Assembly: GCF_965208895.1 (NCBI RefSeq)
Contig: NZ_OZ242363.1
Span: 3,844,001-3,908,000, forward strand
Direction of reading: 5' to 3'
From: Poriferisodalis sp965208895
GTDB taxonomy: Bacteria; Actinomycetota; Acidimicrobiia; Acidimicrobiales; Poriferisodalaceae
Length of the DNA stretch: 64,000 nucleotides
Part shown: piece by piece, positions 34,971 through 43,378 of the stretch
Position numbering within the stretch: the first letter of the stretch is position 1
How the letters are laid out: each line of letters begins with the position of its first letter
The notes under the pieces: model-generated
Told to the model about the DNA's origin: nothing
What the model saw: only the letters and a program-made list of their open reading frames with translations
Databases searched by the model: none
Translations under genes and position numbers: made by a program

Positions 34971-35852
34971 ATGAGTGTGCATGACGACCCCAACGCAGAG
35001 CAGCGCGAGTTCTGGCGCAACGCAGACATCTGGGTGCAGCAGCAGGAGCGACTCGACGCCCAGCTGACTCATATCGGCGCGGCGGCGATGGATGCTGTCG
35101 AGGGTCTGCTGGCCGGTGCGAACGTGCTCGACATTGGCTGCGGTTGCGGTCAGACCTCCCTGCAGTGGACTGAACGCGTCACAGGCTCAGTGCTCGGCCT
35201 CGACATCAGCGAGACGTTGGTTGAGGTAGCTCGGCAGCGGGCGGCTGCGCATGCTGCCCGGCTGCCTGCGGCCGCGCCTGTCGCCTTCGAAGTGGCCGAC
35301 GCTCAGACGGCGGACATCGCCGCCATCGCTTCTGGCGGAAACGGTGCCTTCGACGGCTTTGATCTGGTCTATTCCCGGTTCGGCGTGATGTTCTTTGCGG
35401 ACCCGGTGGCGGCGTTCGCCAACCTGCGGGTGGCAACTCGGCCCCACGGCCAGCTCGCCTTCGCTTGCTGGCAGACGCCACGACAGAATCCGTGGCTGGT
35501 CACGGTCAACCGGGCGGTGCTGGAGATTGTGGAGATGCCCAGTGGGGGGCCGTCGGTCGATCCGTTTGCATTCGCCGATCCCGACTTCGTGCGGGGTGTG
35601 CTCGGCGATGCGGGGTGGTCGAATATCTCGCTGGAATCCCACGAGACCGAAGTGCTCTTCAGCACCGGGCCGCTGGCCGAGACGGTCGAATTCGCGATGG
35701 ATCTCGGCATTGCACGCCGGGCGTTGATGGGCCATCCCGCGGAGGTGCACGCCCAAGTACGCAAGGCCGTGACTGCAGCCCTCGCGCCATTTGAGACACC
35801 CCGCGGAGTGGTGTTTCCCGCCGCGGCTTGGATCGTCACCGCCAGCAATTGA
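34971..35852 (+). CDS. Class I SAM-dependent methyltransferase
   Basis: A 293-residue methyltransferase. The SAM motif VLDIGCGCGQTSLQW lies near residue 51, with the acidic end of strand 2 in VLGLDISETLVEVA and motif II/III in FDLVYSRFGVMFFADPVAAF near 130. ATG 34971 has CAGGGAGGG upstream; the longer open frame begins inside the RloB-like gene and is not needed. Substrate unknown; small-molecule targets are most common in this family. It has no evident link to the defence genes on either side. Confidence 0.87.
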   Translation: MSVHDDPNAEQREFWRNADIWVQQQERLDAQLTHIGAAAMDAVEGLLAGANVLDIGCGCGQTSLQWTERVTGSVLGLDISETLVEVARQRAAAHAARLPAAAPVAFEVADAQTADIAAIASGGNGAFDGFDLVYSRFGVMFFADPVAAFANLRVATRPHGQLAFACWQTPRQNPWLVTVNRAVLEIVEMPSGGPSVDPFAFADPDFVRGVLGDAGWSNISLESHETEVLFSTGPLAETVEFAMDLGIARRALMGHPAEVHAQVRKAVTAALAPFETPRGVVFPAAAWIVTASN

Positions 35853-36212
35853 GATCCGGCGGCCGAGACCCGCTGCCACAGCGCTCAGTCGAAAGAGACT
35901 CGCAGGGAACCAAACCAGCGCGAACTGCGTCTGAATTCACAAAGAACGCCTGCTCGGGTTGAGGTCCCTTGTCTGATTCTTCGAATCGCTCGAACGAACT
36001 GCCGAAGATGTTCCGGCAGAGCAGTGAGGACCAGCGCGGTGCAGGCGCCCATCTCCAACGGGTCGGTGGGCAACCCGACGGTGGACAGCACAGTGGGCGC
36101 GTGACGTCGGGCAGGGCATTCGGCAGGCGCGACGAGGCCGCCGCGGCCCATGAGGCGGGCACCTATTGGGTGGTCGCCGAGGGCGGCGCACGGCTTGGCA
36201 AACTCGTGGGCG
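35853..36212. other. Intergenic region, 360 bases, no gene recognised
   Basis: Open frames of 80-100 codons exist on both strands (35885-36151 minus, 35969-36274 plus), but none resembles a family or has a convincing ribosome site, and they overlap each other. Part of it may be the true upstream region of the glutamate-cysteine ligase gene, whose start is uncertain. Confidence 0.5.
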
Positions 36213-37433
36213 GTGATCGACGAACCGAGCTGGACGATGGGGATCGAGGAGGAGTATCTCCTCGTCGACCGTGACAGCGGTGCGCTGGTGCAATCCCAGC
36301 CGCCCGGCCTGATCGCGCGGGTTGCCGAGCTGCGTCACGGGCTCGTGAGCCCCGAGCTCTTCAGCGCGCAGATCGAGATCGGCACCGATGTCTGCCGCGA
36401 CGTGCGGCACCTGCGCGCCGATGTCGGCCTGCTGCGTCTGGCGGTCACCGAGGCCGCGGCAGAGCACGGGCTTGCGCCGATCGCCGCGTCCACCCATCCG
36501 TTCGCCAGGCCGCACGAGCTCGACATCACCGACAAGGAGCGCTACCAGGTTCTCGCCGACGATCTGCAAGAGATCTCCCGCCAGCTCGTCATCTCGGGAC
36601 TGCATGTCCATGTGGGAATTGAAGACCCGGAGCTGCGGATCGACTTGATGAACCAGGTGACCTATTTCCTGCCGCACCTGCTGGCCCTGTCCGCCTCGTC
36701 TCCGTTCTGGCAAGGCCGCGACACGGGGCTGGCGAGCTACCGGTCGGCGGTGTACAAGACGCTGCCGCGTACCGGCCTGCCCCCGAAGTTCGATTCCTGG
36801 GCGGAGTTCCGGCGTCATGTCGATGTGCTCGTGAAGGCCGGGATCATCGAGGACTCATCGAAGATCTGGTGGGACATCCGGCCCTCAGAGCGCTATCCGA
36901 CCCTGGAGATGCGGGTCACCGACCTGCCGACCCGCATGGAGGACACGATCGCCATCGCTGCCGCGTATGTCTGCCTGCTGCGGATGCTGTGGCGGCTGCG
37001 AGCCGGGAATCAGCGGTGGCGCAGCTATGCGAACTTCTTGATCGGCGAGAACCTGTGGCGTGCGGAGCGCTACGGCATCGGCGGCTCGCTGATCGACTTG
37101 GGCAAGGGAGCGCTGGTGCCCAACGAGCATCTGGTCGACGAACTCATCGAACTCGTGAGCCCCGATGCCGAGGCGCTCGGCTGCGTCGAGGAGATCGGTC
37201 ACCTCCGCACGATCTGTGAGCGAGGCACCTCAGCAAGCCACCAGCTCGCCGTCTACCAAGCGGCGCTCGACGCCGGCGCAGATGACGACGAAGCCCTCGC
37301 CGAGGTAGTGCAACACCTCATCGAGCACACCCTCGCACCACCTGACGTGGCAGACCATCGCGATCGCGACACCGCCGCGGCCGATTTGATCGCGGAGCAC
37401 CATGCAGACGCACTGCGGCGTCTCGGTGAGTGA
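36213..37433 (+). CDS. Glutamate-cysteine ligase, YbdK/GCS2 family
   Basis: ATP-dependent carboxylate-amine ligase making gamma-glutamyl-cysteine or a related amide. Residues 8-18, TMGIEEEYLLV, carry the diagnostic Gly-x-Glu-Glu-Glu; further motifs are QIEIGTDVC near 54, GLHVHVGIEDP near 130, SSPFWQGRDTGLASYRS near 165 and WWDIRPSERYPTLEMRVTD near 218. GTG 36213 starts just before the first motif and has the usual spacing; an upstream in-frame start exists without homology. Length about 406. In actinomycetes such enzymes serve glutathione-like, ergothioneine or unknown pathways. Confidence 0.88.
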   Translation: MIDEPSWTMGIEEEYLLVDRDSGALVQSQPPGLIARVAELRHGLVSPELFSAQIEIGTDVCRDVRHLRADVGLLRLAVTEAAAEHGLAPIAASTHPFARPHELDITDKERYQVLADDLQEISRQLVISGLHVHVGIEDPELRIDLMNQVTYFLPHLLALSASSPFWQGRDTGLASYRSAVYKTLPRTGLPPKFDSWAEFRRHVDVLVKAGIIEDSSKIWWDIRPSERYPTLEMRVTDLPTRMEDTIAIAAAYVCLLRMLWRLRAGNQRWRSYANFLIGENLWRAERYGIGGSLIDLGKGALVPNEHLVDELIELVSPDAEALGCVEEIGHLRTICERGTSASHQLAVYQAALDAGADDDEALAEVVQHLIEHTLAPPDVADHRDRDTAAADLIAEHHADALRRLGE

Positions 37434-37462
37434 GCGCCGACCTCAGGTTTCTCGCCTCGGTG

Positions 37463-37732
37463 CTACCCGCCCTGAGTGGGCGTTCGTGATCGGTACGCCT
37501 CTTCAAGATTGAGCCACATCTGTGCTGAGGTGCCAAGAGCCGCGGAGATGGCTTCAGCCAGTTCCGGGGTGATCACCATTCGTGTTTCGAGAATGTCCAA
37601 GACAACGAGTTTCGGTTGACCCATCCTCTCGGCAAGTTGCGAAACGGTCCAGCCACGGGCGGCCAGCTCCTCTGTCAGATACTCGCCCGGCGGAAGCACT
37701 TCCGCGGCCACGATCGTCGTCGACATGTTCAC
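37463..37732 (-). CDS. HigA-like helix-turn-helix antitoxin, apparently orphan
   Basis: An 89-residue Xre-type regulator. The opening EVLPPGEYLTEELAARGWT, helix-turn-helix SQLAERMGQPKLVVLDILE and closing GTSAQMWLNLEEAYRSR match the HigA antitoxin family. A HigB toxin would normally be encoded just upstream on the same strand; the frames there (37729-37911) do not resemble HigB or any toxin. It is therefore an orphan, either domesticated or the survivor of a lost pair. It is divergent from the hsdR remnant. Confidence 0.8.
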   Translation of the reverse strand: MNMSTTIVAAEVLPPGEYLTEELAARGWTVSQLAERMGQPKLVVLDILETRMVITPELAEAISAALGTSAQMWLNLEEAYRSRTPTQGG

Positions 37733-37919
37733 GCACCTTCTCCATGACTGTTGGCCAATGCCACCGAAAGCGATTTGATCGGAATGGAGCGATGGGCCAT
37801 CGCAGCCTTGGACGCGGCACCGGTATCCATGAGCAGCCGTGCACCACTTCCACCATCCGGTTCAAGATCGTACGATGGCCGATGGTGTGCGGGTTGGCAG
37901 TTCTGAGTCAAGGGACGCT

Positions 37920-38639
37920 GTGAACGAGTACATAGCGCCCGAACAACTGGCCCGTCGCGACATCGACGAGCAGCTGGAGGCCTGCGGCTGGGTGGTGCAG
38001 GACTACAAGAGCGCGGCTGTGGCTGCTGCGCAGGGCGTCGCTGTTCGGGAAGTGCCGACTACGGCTGGCCCTGCTGACTACGTGCTGTACGTGGACAGTC
38101 AGGCCGTCGGTGTCATCGAGGCCAAGAAGGCCGGCATGACGCTGACTGGGGTTGAGCCGCAGACGCGTAAGTATCAGGCCGCCTACCCAGAGGCTCTGCC
38201 TGCTGTCGAAATCCACGGGGCGCTGCCGTTTGGCTACGAGTCGACCGGCACCGAGACCCGCTTCACGAGCGGACTGGATCCCGTACCCGCGAGTCGTCGA
38301 GTGTTCTCGTTCCACCGCCCTGACACGCTGGCGCGTTGGCTGGCGGATCATGCCGAGGGGGAGGGTCGCGAGCCCGGCCTGCGTGCCGGAGTGATGCTCC
38401 TGCCAGAACTTGACGCCGACGCTGGGCACTTGTGGCCCGCTCAGGCAGAGGCCATCGGGAATCTTGAGCAGTCGTTCAAGGACAACCGGCCTCGGGCCCT
38501 GATCCAGATGGCCACCGGCTCGGGCAAGACGTTCACTGCCGCCAACGTCAGTTATCGCCTGCTGCGATACGCCGGCGCCCAGCGGATCCTCTTCCTCGTC
38601 GACCGAGCGAATCTCGGCCGTCAGGCGTTGCGAGAGTTC
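37920..38639 (+). pseudogene. hsdR: Type I restriction enzyme R subunit, 5' fragment
   Basis: Encodes the first 240 residues of HsdR: the nuclease-type N-terminal domain with DYVLYVDSQAVGVIEAKKAG near 60 (the PD-ExK core) and the helicase motif I ALIQMATGSGKTFTAANVSY near 202, then RILFLVDRANLGRQALREF. The reading is cut at 38640 by a small element whose first bases supply TAG. GTG 37920 has AAGGGA upstream. About 550 residues of the translocase middle are missing; the C-terminal part resumes at 38746. No active restriction subunit can be made from it. Confidence 0.92.
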
Positions 38640-38745
38640 TAGGAGGCTGGTCGGAAACGGGTGCCGGACCCAATCTGCAAGCCCCTGACCTGCGGTTTTG
38701 CATGCGCCAAACACCTGAAATGCGACTTTCCGACCACGCTCCTAG
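38640..38745. mobile_element. 106-bp element with inverted ends inside hsdR (MITE-like)
   Basis: TAGGAGGCTGGTCGGAAA at 38640-38657 is repeated inverted at 38727-38744 with two mismatches. CTAG stands at both borders (38639-38642 and 38742-38745) and could be a target duplication, as IS5-group elements make. The interior has no ORF. It separates HsdR residue 240 from the HsdR C-terminal region, which resumes in the next codon (38746), so it marks the exact junction of a large hsdR deletion. Confidence 0.75.
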
Positions 38746-39105
38746 GAGACGCTCGACGCCTCCAAAGTGCGCGGTTCGGGCCACCGAGTCAGCACCGACC
38801 TGGTCAGCCTCGTCCGCTACGCGCTCGGCGAGGCTGACGTGCTGGTGTCATACCCAGCTCTGGTCGACGAGCGCTTCGAGGCATGGCTGCTACAGCAGTC
38901 GAGCGTCGGCCGCTCGTTCTCCCAGGAGCAGGCTGCGTTCTTGGAGCTCGTCAAGGACCGCATCGCAACCAACCTCGGCATCGAGCCCACCGAGCTGACG
39001 GATCCTCCGTTCAGCAGCCAAGGCGGCCTCGGCAAAGCCAAACAGCTCTTCGGCGACGAACTCGACGCTCTGCTCGACGAACTCACCACAGTCCTCGCCG
39101 CATGA
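38746..39105 (+). pseudogene. hsdR: Type I restriction enzyme R subunit, 3' fragment
   Basis: Encodes the last about 119 residues of HsdR: ETLDASKVRGSGHRVSTDLV, RYALGEADVLVSYPALVDER, FEAWLLQQ near the middle and the terminal GGLGKAKQLFGDELDALLDE then LTTVLAA. This is the C-terminal helical domain of the R subunit that binds the methylase complex. It has no start of its own. Its last 78 bases are copied at 39914-39991 (about 82% identical), so the A-B module lies between two hsdR tails. Confidence 0.9.
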
Positions 39106-39156
39106 TCGGCTAGCCCGAAGCTCGACCAGCCGCGCCTCTCGGCGGGAGCAAACCGC

Positions 39157-39187
39157 TTGGAGTCGATCGACCGTCCAGAGTTAGGCT
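39157..39187 (+). promoter_or_regulatory. Promoter of A-B module copy 2
   Basis: TTGGAG (39157-39162) and TAGGCT (39182-39187) are 19 bases apart. The block GCAAACCGCTTG is shared with copy 1 (8960-8971), as are CCAGA and TAGGCTG. The conserved region starts just after the hsdR stop, so the module carries its own promoter. Confidence 0.55.
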
Positions 39188-39222
39188 GAGCTTGTCGGCG
39201 CGAGCGACATGAGGTGACAGCC

Positions 39223-39498
39223 ATGGCAGTTCGAAGTGCGCGTGACCGTAAGGAAACGGCCCGTCGCGGTGAAGAAATCTACGAACGCGACATTGAGCCG
39301 AGCCTCGCTGAGGACCAGCACGGCCGCGTCGTCGCCATCGATGTCGACAGCGGCTGCTGGGCCATCGCCGACAAGGTGCTCGATGCGTCAGCCGATTTGA
39401 GAGTGCGGTGCCCCGAGGCCACCGACGTGTGGTTCCTGAGGGTGGGCTACCGAGCGGTGGAAGGCTTCGGGGGAAACAGGCTGCGGTCACGGAAATGA
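39223..39498 (+). CDS. Small protein A of the A-B module (copy 2), unrecognised
   Basis: A 91-residue protein homologous to that at 9035-9304. Shared blocks are TARRGEEIYERDIEP near 11, DQHGRVVAIDVDSGCWAI near 30 and DVWFLRVGYRAVEGFGG near 72. The two copies keep charged and aromatic positions while differing elsewhere, which is what selection would leave. GAGGTG lies 7 bases before ATG 39223. Its stop overlaps the start of the protease (ATGA). Function unknown. Confidence 0.75.
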   Translation: MAVRSARDRKETARRGEEIYERDIEPSLAEDQHGRVVAIDVDSGCWAIADKVLDASADLRVRCPEATDVWFLRVGYRAVEGFGGNRLRSRK

Positions 39499-39869
39499 TC
39501 GAGGGCACTGTGAATAACGCTCTCGAAGCGGTCCTTCCGCTGACCGTGTCGGGTCCCGCCGAGCGGACCAGCCGAGTGGACGCCGTCATCGATACCGGCT
39601 ACAGCGGCGACATCACACTCCCACCCCATGTAGTGAGCGGCCTGGGCCTCACACGTGTCGGCGCCATGAAGCTGAGGCTGGCGAACGGCAACGAGGAAGA
39701 CTTCGACACCTACGTCGCGAGCGTCGGCTGGTCGGGCAACGAACGAGGCGTAGCGGTCCATGAAACGGAGTCGGAACCGCTGGTTGGCATGTCATTGCTC
39801 GAGGGCCACGAGCTTTGGGTCGAGGCACGCCGCGGCGGCCGAGTCCGCATCGATCCGCTCCCCGCATGA
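39495..39869 (+). CDS. Retropepsin-like (clan AA) aspartic protease, protein B of the A-B module (copy 2)
   Basis: 124 residues, the same length as copy 1, with AVIDTGYSGDITLPPHVV (Asp33-Thr34-Gly35) and the conserved later block PLVGMSLLEGHELWVE. The ATG overlaps the stop of protein A, and its own stop overlaps the next ATG, which begins the copied hsdR tail. It thus heads a chain of ATGA-coupled genes through hsdS to the AlbA-type gene. A retropepsin-like homodimer is expected from the family; the substrate is unknown. Confidence 0.85.
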   Translation: MIEGTVNNALEAVLPLTVSGPAERTSRVDAVIDTGYSGDITLPPHVVSGLGLTRVGAMKLRLANGNEEDFDTYVASVGWSGNERGVAVHETESEPLVGMSLLEGHELWVEARRGGRVRIDPLPA

Positions 39870-39991
39870 CCCACGAAATGTCCCCCGAGTGGGAGGCAAC
39901 GCGCATCAGCGATCGCGGCAAAGCCCGCCAACTCTTCGGCCACGACCTCGACGCTCTGCTCAACGAACTCACGCTCGCCCTGGCCGCATGA
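39866..39991 (+). pseudogene. Copied hsdR tail, now a 41-codon frame
   Basis: Begins MTHEMSPEWEATRISDRG and then reads KARQLFGHDLDALLNELT and LALAA, matching the last 26 residues of HsdR at 39028-39105. It starts in the protease stop (ATGA) and its own stop overlaps hsdS (ATGA). It is best read as the end of an earlier hsdR whose body was replaced by the A-B module. A small working protein cannot be excluded because the frame and both overlaps survive. Confidence 0.75.
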
Positions 39992-40668
39992 GCAACGACC
40001 TCCCATGCAGTTGGGTGCAGGCAACGCTTGGAGACATTGCAGATGTGCAGCTGGGGCGGCAGCGCTCACCGCAGCATCACAGTGGCAGTCACATGCGCCC
40101 GTACCTCCGTGCCGCCAACGTGACATGGAATGGAATCTCCTTGGACGACGTGAAAGAGATGAACTTCGACGACCGCGACTTCGAGACCTATCGGCTCGAA
40201 CCGGGCGACCTCCTCCTGAACGAGGCCTCGGGCAGCCCGAACGAAGTCGGCAAGCCAGCCATCTGGCGGGGCGAGATCGCGGACTGCTGTTTCCAGAACA
40301 CCCTGCTACGGCTGCGCACGCGCGGCATCGACCTAGGCTATCTCTACTGGTACTGCTTCTACTCGGCCTTGACGGGAAGATTCGGCGAGGCCGGCCGCGG
40401 TGTCAACATCCGACACATCGGCAAGCGAGGTCTGACGCGATTCCCGATAGCGGTAGCTCCGCGCGCTGAGCAGAAACGCATCGTCGCCGCCATCGAAGAG
40501 CACTTCTCCCGGCTCGACGCCGTTGAGTCAAGCTTCCAGCATCCCAAGATCGCACTCCTTCGTCGTTCGATCCTCCAGGAAGCGTTCTGCGGCAAGTTGG
40601 TTCCACAGAGTCCCGATGACGAGGCGGCGTCGGTCATGCTGGAAGGCATCGAGGCAGGGGCACGATGA
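39988..40668 (+). CDS. hsdS: Type I restriction specificity subunit, half-size
   Basis: DNA-recognition subunit reduced to 226 residues, about half of a usual HsdS. It has one target recognition domain (WVQATLGDIADVQLGRQRSP ... NIRHIGKRGLTRFPIAVAPR near 150) and one conserved helix region (EQKRIVAAIEEHFSRLDAVE near 165), ending LRRSILQEAFCGKLVPQSPD, as full-length HsdS proteins end. Half-size HsdS can work as a dimer and then read a symmetric bipartite site. With hsdM at 43379 and hsdR broken, a methylation-only system is possible. Confidence 0.88.
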   Translation: MSNDLPCSWVQATLGDIADVQLGRQRSPQHHSGSHMRPYLRAANVTWNGISLDDVKEMNFDDRDFETYRLEPGDLLLNEASGSPNEVGKPAIWRGEIADCCFQNTLLRLRTRGIDLGYLYWYCFYSALTGRFGEAGRGVNIRHIGKRGLTRFPIAVAPRAEQKRIVAAIEEHFSRLDAVESSFQHPKIALLRRSILQEAFCGKLVPQSPDDEAASVMLEGIEAGAR

Positions 40669-42437
40669 ACGAGGACGCGAACTCAGATCCTCACAGGACA
40701 CCCCTGCCGTTCGCTGACGATGTAGTCGAGCGCCACATTCGGCTTGGTGAGGACAGCAGTTGGGAGTTCAAGGAGGTCGAGTTCCGCGGCGGCCGAGTCG
40801 CTGGTCGTCAGCGCGACACCTGGGCCGATGAGATCGTGGCGTTCGCTAACTCCGACGGCGGCGTACTGCTGTTGGGAGTTACCGATGCAGGCGTCGTGAC
40901 TGGTATGTCGCGGGAGCAGTTGGATTCGGTTGAGCAAGCGGTCCGCGAAATCGGCACCGATGCCGTGAAGCCGAGGGTCCGCGTGCAGATTTATCGTAGA
41001 GAGATGCAGGGCCGTGCGTTCCTGCTGATTGCGGTGCCCCGCAGTGATGCTCAGCACGACGGCCCCGGCGGTGCCTTTCAACGCGTCGGTGCTGCGAAGG
41101 TGCTGCTGTCGCCGGATGAGCGTCTGCGGCTCGCACAACGTCGCGGTCAGGCACGGTTTGCGGGATTCGATCATCAGCCGGTGGCCGCAACCGGCTTTTC
41201 CACACTTGACGAGGACTTGTGGCGACCACTGCTCAGCGATGAGGGCTTGGCAGATCCGCAGGTGGGCCTCGCCAAGCTGGGTTTGCTCACGCGGGACGAG
41301 ATCGGCGAGGTGCGTGTCTCGGTTGCGGGGGCATTGATGTGCACCCGTAAGCCGGCGCAGCTGATCCCGGGCGCCGAGATCTCAGCAGTGCGCTACCGCG
41401 GCGCCGACCGCGCGTCGGGTCAATTTGATGCGCAGACCATCGACGGCCCGCTCGACCGCCAGGTCCGTGATGCGATGCTGTTCGTGCAGCGGAACATGCG
41501 GGTCAGCGCTCGCAAGACGCCGGCGAGGGAAGACCTGCCCGAGTACAGCCTTCAGGCAGTGTTCGAAGCAGTCGTGAATGCCGTGGTCCACCGCGACTAC
41601 GCACTGCGCGCCAGCCGGATTCGCTTGTCGATGTTCGCCGACCGCCTCGAACTGTGCTCCCCGGGATCGCTTCCGAACAGTCTGAGCATCGATGGCATGG
41701 GCGAGCGGCAGGCAACCCGCAGCGAGCTGCTGACGTCGGTATTCGGACGGCTCGACGCCAGCGGCATCGAAGCCGCGGCTCGCCGCTATTTCATGGAGCG
41801 CCGGGGCGACGGTGTGACCATCATCCGACGCGAGACCCAGGCGCTCACCGGCAAGCTGCCGACCTATCGCCTGCTGGACGGTGACGAGTTGTGTTTGACC
41901 ATTCCGGCATCGGCACCTCCGGCGGAACCGGCGACCCCCATCGTTACTGTGCGGCGGGCTGGGGTGCCGCTGGAAGGAGCGACGGTGCTTGCGTTGTTCC
42001 CGAACAACGCTTGGAAGCGTGCCACGACAGATGCACACGGCGAAGCGCAGCTGGAGCTGCATTCAGCGGAGCTTCCGATGACTGTGTTCGCAGCGGGCGA
42101 GGGCTGTGCGGGCCATGTCGAACGAGATTGGGTGCCTGGGGAGCGGGCTCTGGCCGTGGAGCTCACGGAGGTACCGGGCGGCGGGTCGGCGGTGTTCGCG
42201 GAATCGACCGGGCAGCTGCCGGGCCTCGTAGGACGGCTGAACCCCATTCGCGACACCCACGACCGCGCCTATCTGTATGCGGACAACATCGCGATCAACG
42301 ATGGCCAGCAGCAGCCAGTGCGCGTCGCTCCCGGCACCGAACAGCTTCGACTCGAAGACTCCAACGGGAAGGTGTTGTTGGTCACCGTGACGGCCATCGA
42401 AGGACGCTCGTCACTGCTGGACTACCGCCGCCCCTGA
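40665..42437 (+). CDS. AlbA_2/Schlafen-type DNA-binding ATPase-like protein
   Basis: A 590-residue protein coupled to hsdS by ATGA. Residues about 20-135 form an AlbA_2 (divergent AAA_4) domain: EDSSWEFKEVEF, WADEIVAFANSDGGVLLLGV and later AFLLIAVPRSD. Residues about 290-400 match the HATPase_c_4 part of RecG-like companions (LQAVFEAVVNAVVHRDYALR; RLELCSPGSLPNSLSIDGMG; RNELLT-like RSELLTSVFGRL). The C-terminal 160 residues are beta-rich, with a carboxypeptidase-regulatory-like stretch (PIVTVRRAGVPLEGATVLAL), an unusual addition. Such genes often accompany type I restriction loci and may modulate defence; the role is not established. Confidence 0.85.
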   Translation: MNEDANSDPHRTPLPFADDVVERHIRLGEDSSWEFKEVEFRGGRVAGRQRDTWADEIVAFANSDGGVLLLGVTDAGVVTGMSREQLDSVEQAVREIGTDAVKPRVRVQIYRREMQGRAFLLIAVPRSDAQHDGPGGAFQRVGAAKVLLSPDERLRLAQRRGQARFAGFDHQPVAATGFSTLDEDLWRPLLSDEGLADPQVGLAKLGLLTRDEIGEVRVSVAGALMCTRKPAQLIPGAEISAVRYRGADRASGQFDAQTIDGPLDRQVRDAMLFVQRNMRVSARKTPAREDLPEYSLQAVFEAVVNAVVHRDYALRASRIRLSMFADRLELCSPGSLPNSLSIDGMGERQATRSELLTSVFGRLDASGIEAAARRYFMERRGDGVTIIRRETQALTGKLPTYRLLDGDELCLTIPASAPPAEPATPIVTVRRAGVPLEGATVLALFPNNAWKRATTDAHGEAQLELHSAELPMTVFAAGEGCAGHVERDWVPGERALAVELTEVPGGGSAVFAESTGQLPGLVGRLNPIRDTHDRAYLYADNIAINDGQQQPVRVAPGTEQLRLEDSNGKVLLVTVTAIEGRSSLLDYRRP

Positions 42438-42489
42438 CCGCCGGACCTGATCGAGCCTTGGCGGATTGGTCGCTGCCGTCGTTCGGGGC

Positions 42490-42888
42490 TCAGGGAAACC
42501 GGTAGCGGCAGGTCGTCATGTGTTTGACGTACCAGTCCGATTCGAAGCAGTCCTCGCCGTCGACCTCGACACTGGTGTCCCATGGCGGCGAAAGTGTCGT
42601 CGTGTCCATGCAGTAGGCAGCGACAGAGCGATGACCCTCATCTTCGTGGGCCAATATGAGCAGCACCTCTGCGTTGGTATCGGGCGGGATGGTGCCCACG
42701 AGCGCCTCCGTGTCCTCTGATGCGCGAAATGTGAACCGGAGCGATGTGGTTCGGCGGCCAGATCGAGGCGTTGAGCTGCCGGACTCTTGGCTGGGCAGCG
42801 TTGTTCTCGACCTGGTCAATCCGAATCGCAGGATCTGTTCGCTCCAGTCGGTGCCGTCGATGGAGACCGCGAAGTAGCGGTCGCTCAT
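42490..42888 (-). CDS. Unrecognised 132-residue protein
   Basis: No family recognised. Soluble, with an N-terminal MSDRYFAVSIDGTDWSEQIL, a Ser/Arg-rich middle and an acidic, aromatic C-terminal half ending YVKHMTTCRYRFP. Its start lies in the stop of the next upstream gene (ATGA at 42885-42888), so it is the second gene of a two-gene minus-strand unit inside the restriction locus. Confidence 0.65.
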   Translation of the reverse strand: MSDRYFAVSIDGTDWSEQILRFGLTRSRTTLPSQESGSSTPRSGRRTTSLRFTFRASEDTEALVGTIPPDTNAEVLLILAHEDEGHRSVAAYCMDTTTLSPPWDTSVEVDGEDCFESDWYVKHMTTCRYRFP

Positions 42889-43220
42889 GCTGTGGAAATG
42901 GCAAGTTCGACGGTCACCATGTCATCGGTGCCAAACGAGAGCTGCTTCGGAGCTTCCGGTGCCTCGATCGATTCGAGATCGATGATCTGGTGGGTCGGGT
43001 CGGAACTGGAGTACTCGACGATGAATTCGCCTTGGCCGAAACGCGCCGCGACCTTGCCCGCGGTGCTTGCGTCAATCGCATCCACCGTCAGCGCGGTGAA
43101 TCCCTGCCCTGACGAAGCTGGGTCCTCGATTCGCACCACGTCTCCGACGCGCAGCTCGCAAGCCGGTATTTCCCTCGTGGGGGTCTTGCCAAAAAGCCGG
43201 TAGAGATCCTCGTCGGTCAC
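42885..43220 (-). CDS. Unrecognised 111-residue protein
   Basis: No family recognised. Soluble, with the opening MTDEDLYRLFGKTPTREIPA and a beta-rich body (LRVGDVVRIEDP; TALTVDAIDAS; EFIVEYSSSD). It is the first gene of a coupled pair with 42490-42888 and is divergent from hsdM, 158 bases away. Position inside a restriction locus makes a defence or anti-restriction accessory role conceivable, nothing more. Confidence 0.65.
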   Translation of the reverse strand: MTDEDLYRLFGKTPTREIPACELRVGDVVRIEDPASSGQGFTALTVDAIDASTAGKVAARFGQGEFIVEYSSSDPTHQIIDLESIEAPEAPKQLSFGTDDMVTVELAISTA

Positions 43221-43378
43221 GGCTCCAGCGTAGGCGTGCGCGCTTCGCTGATCGAAGCCGATTTCTCAGATCGCTCCCCGTCGGCGCCCTCGACATGAGC
43301 GTGGCAGCTTCCGGCAGGGCGCAAAACCGGCGACCCACGGACGCTACGCAGTAGGGCCTCGCGGCGTAGCGTGAACCG

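Noticed and set aside
35885..36151. Small minus-strand gene in the 360-base gap
   Set aside because: A phrase like PTDPLEMGACTALVL looked gene-like, but there is no ribosome site, no known family and an overlapping frame on the other strand.
37729..37911. HigB-type toxin upstream of the HigA-like gene
   Set aside because: The 60-codon frame overlaps the antitoxin start as a partner would, but has no HigB/RelE motif.
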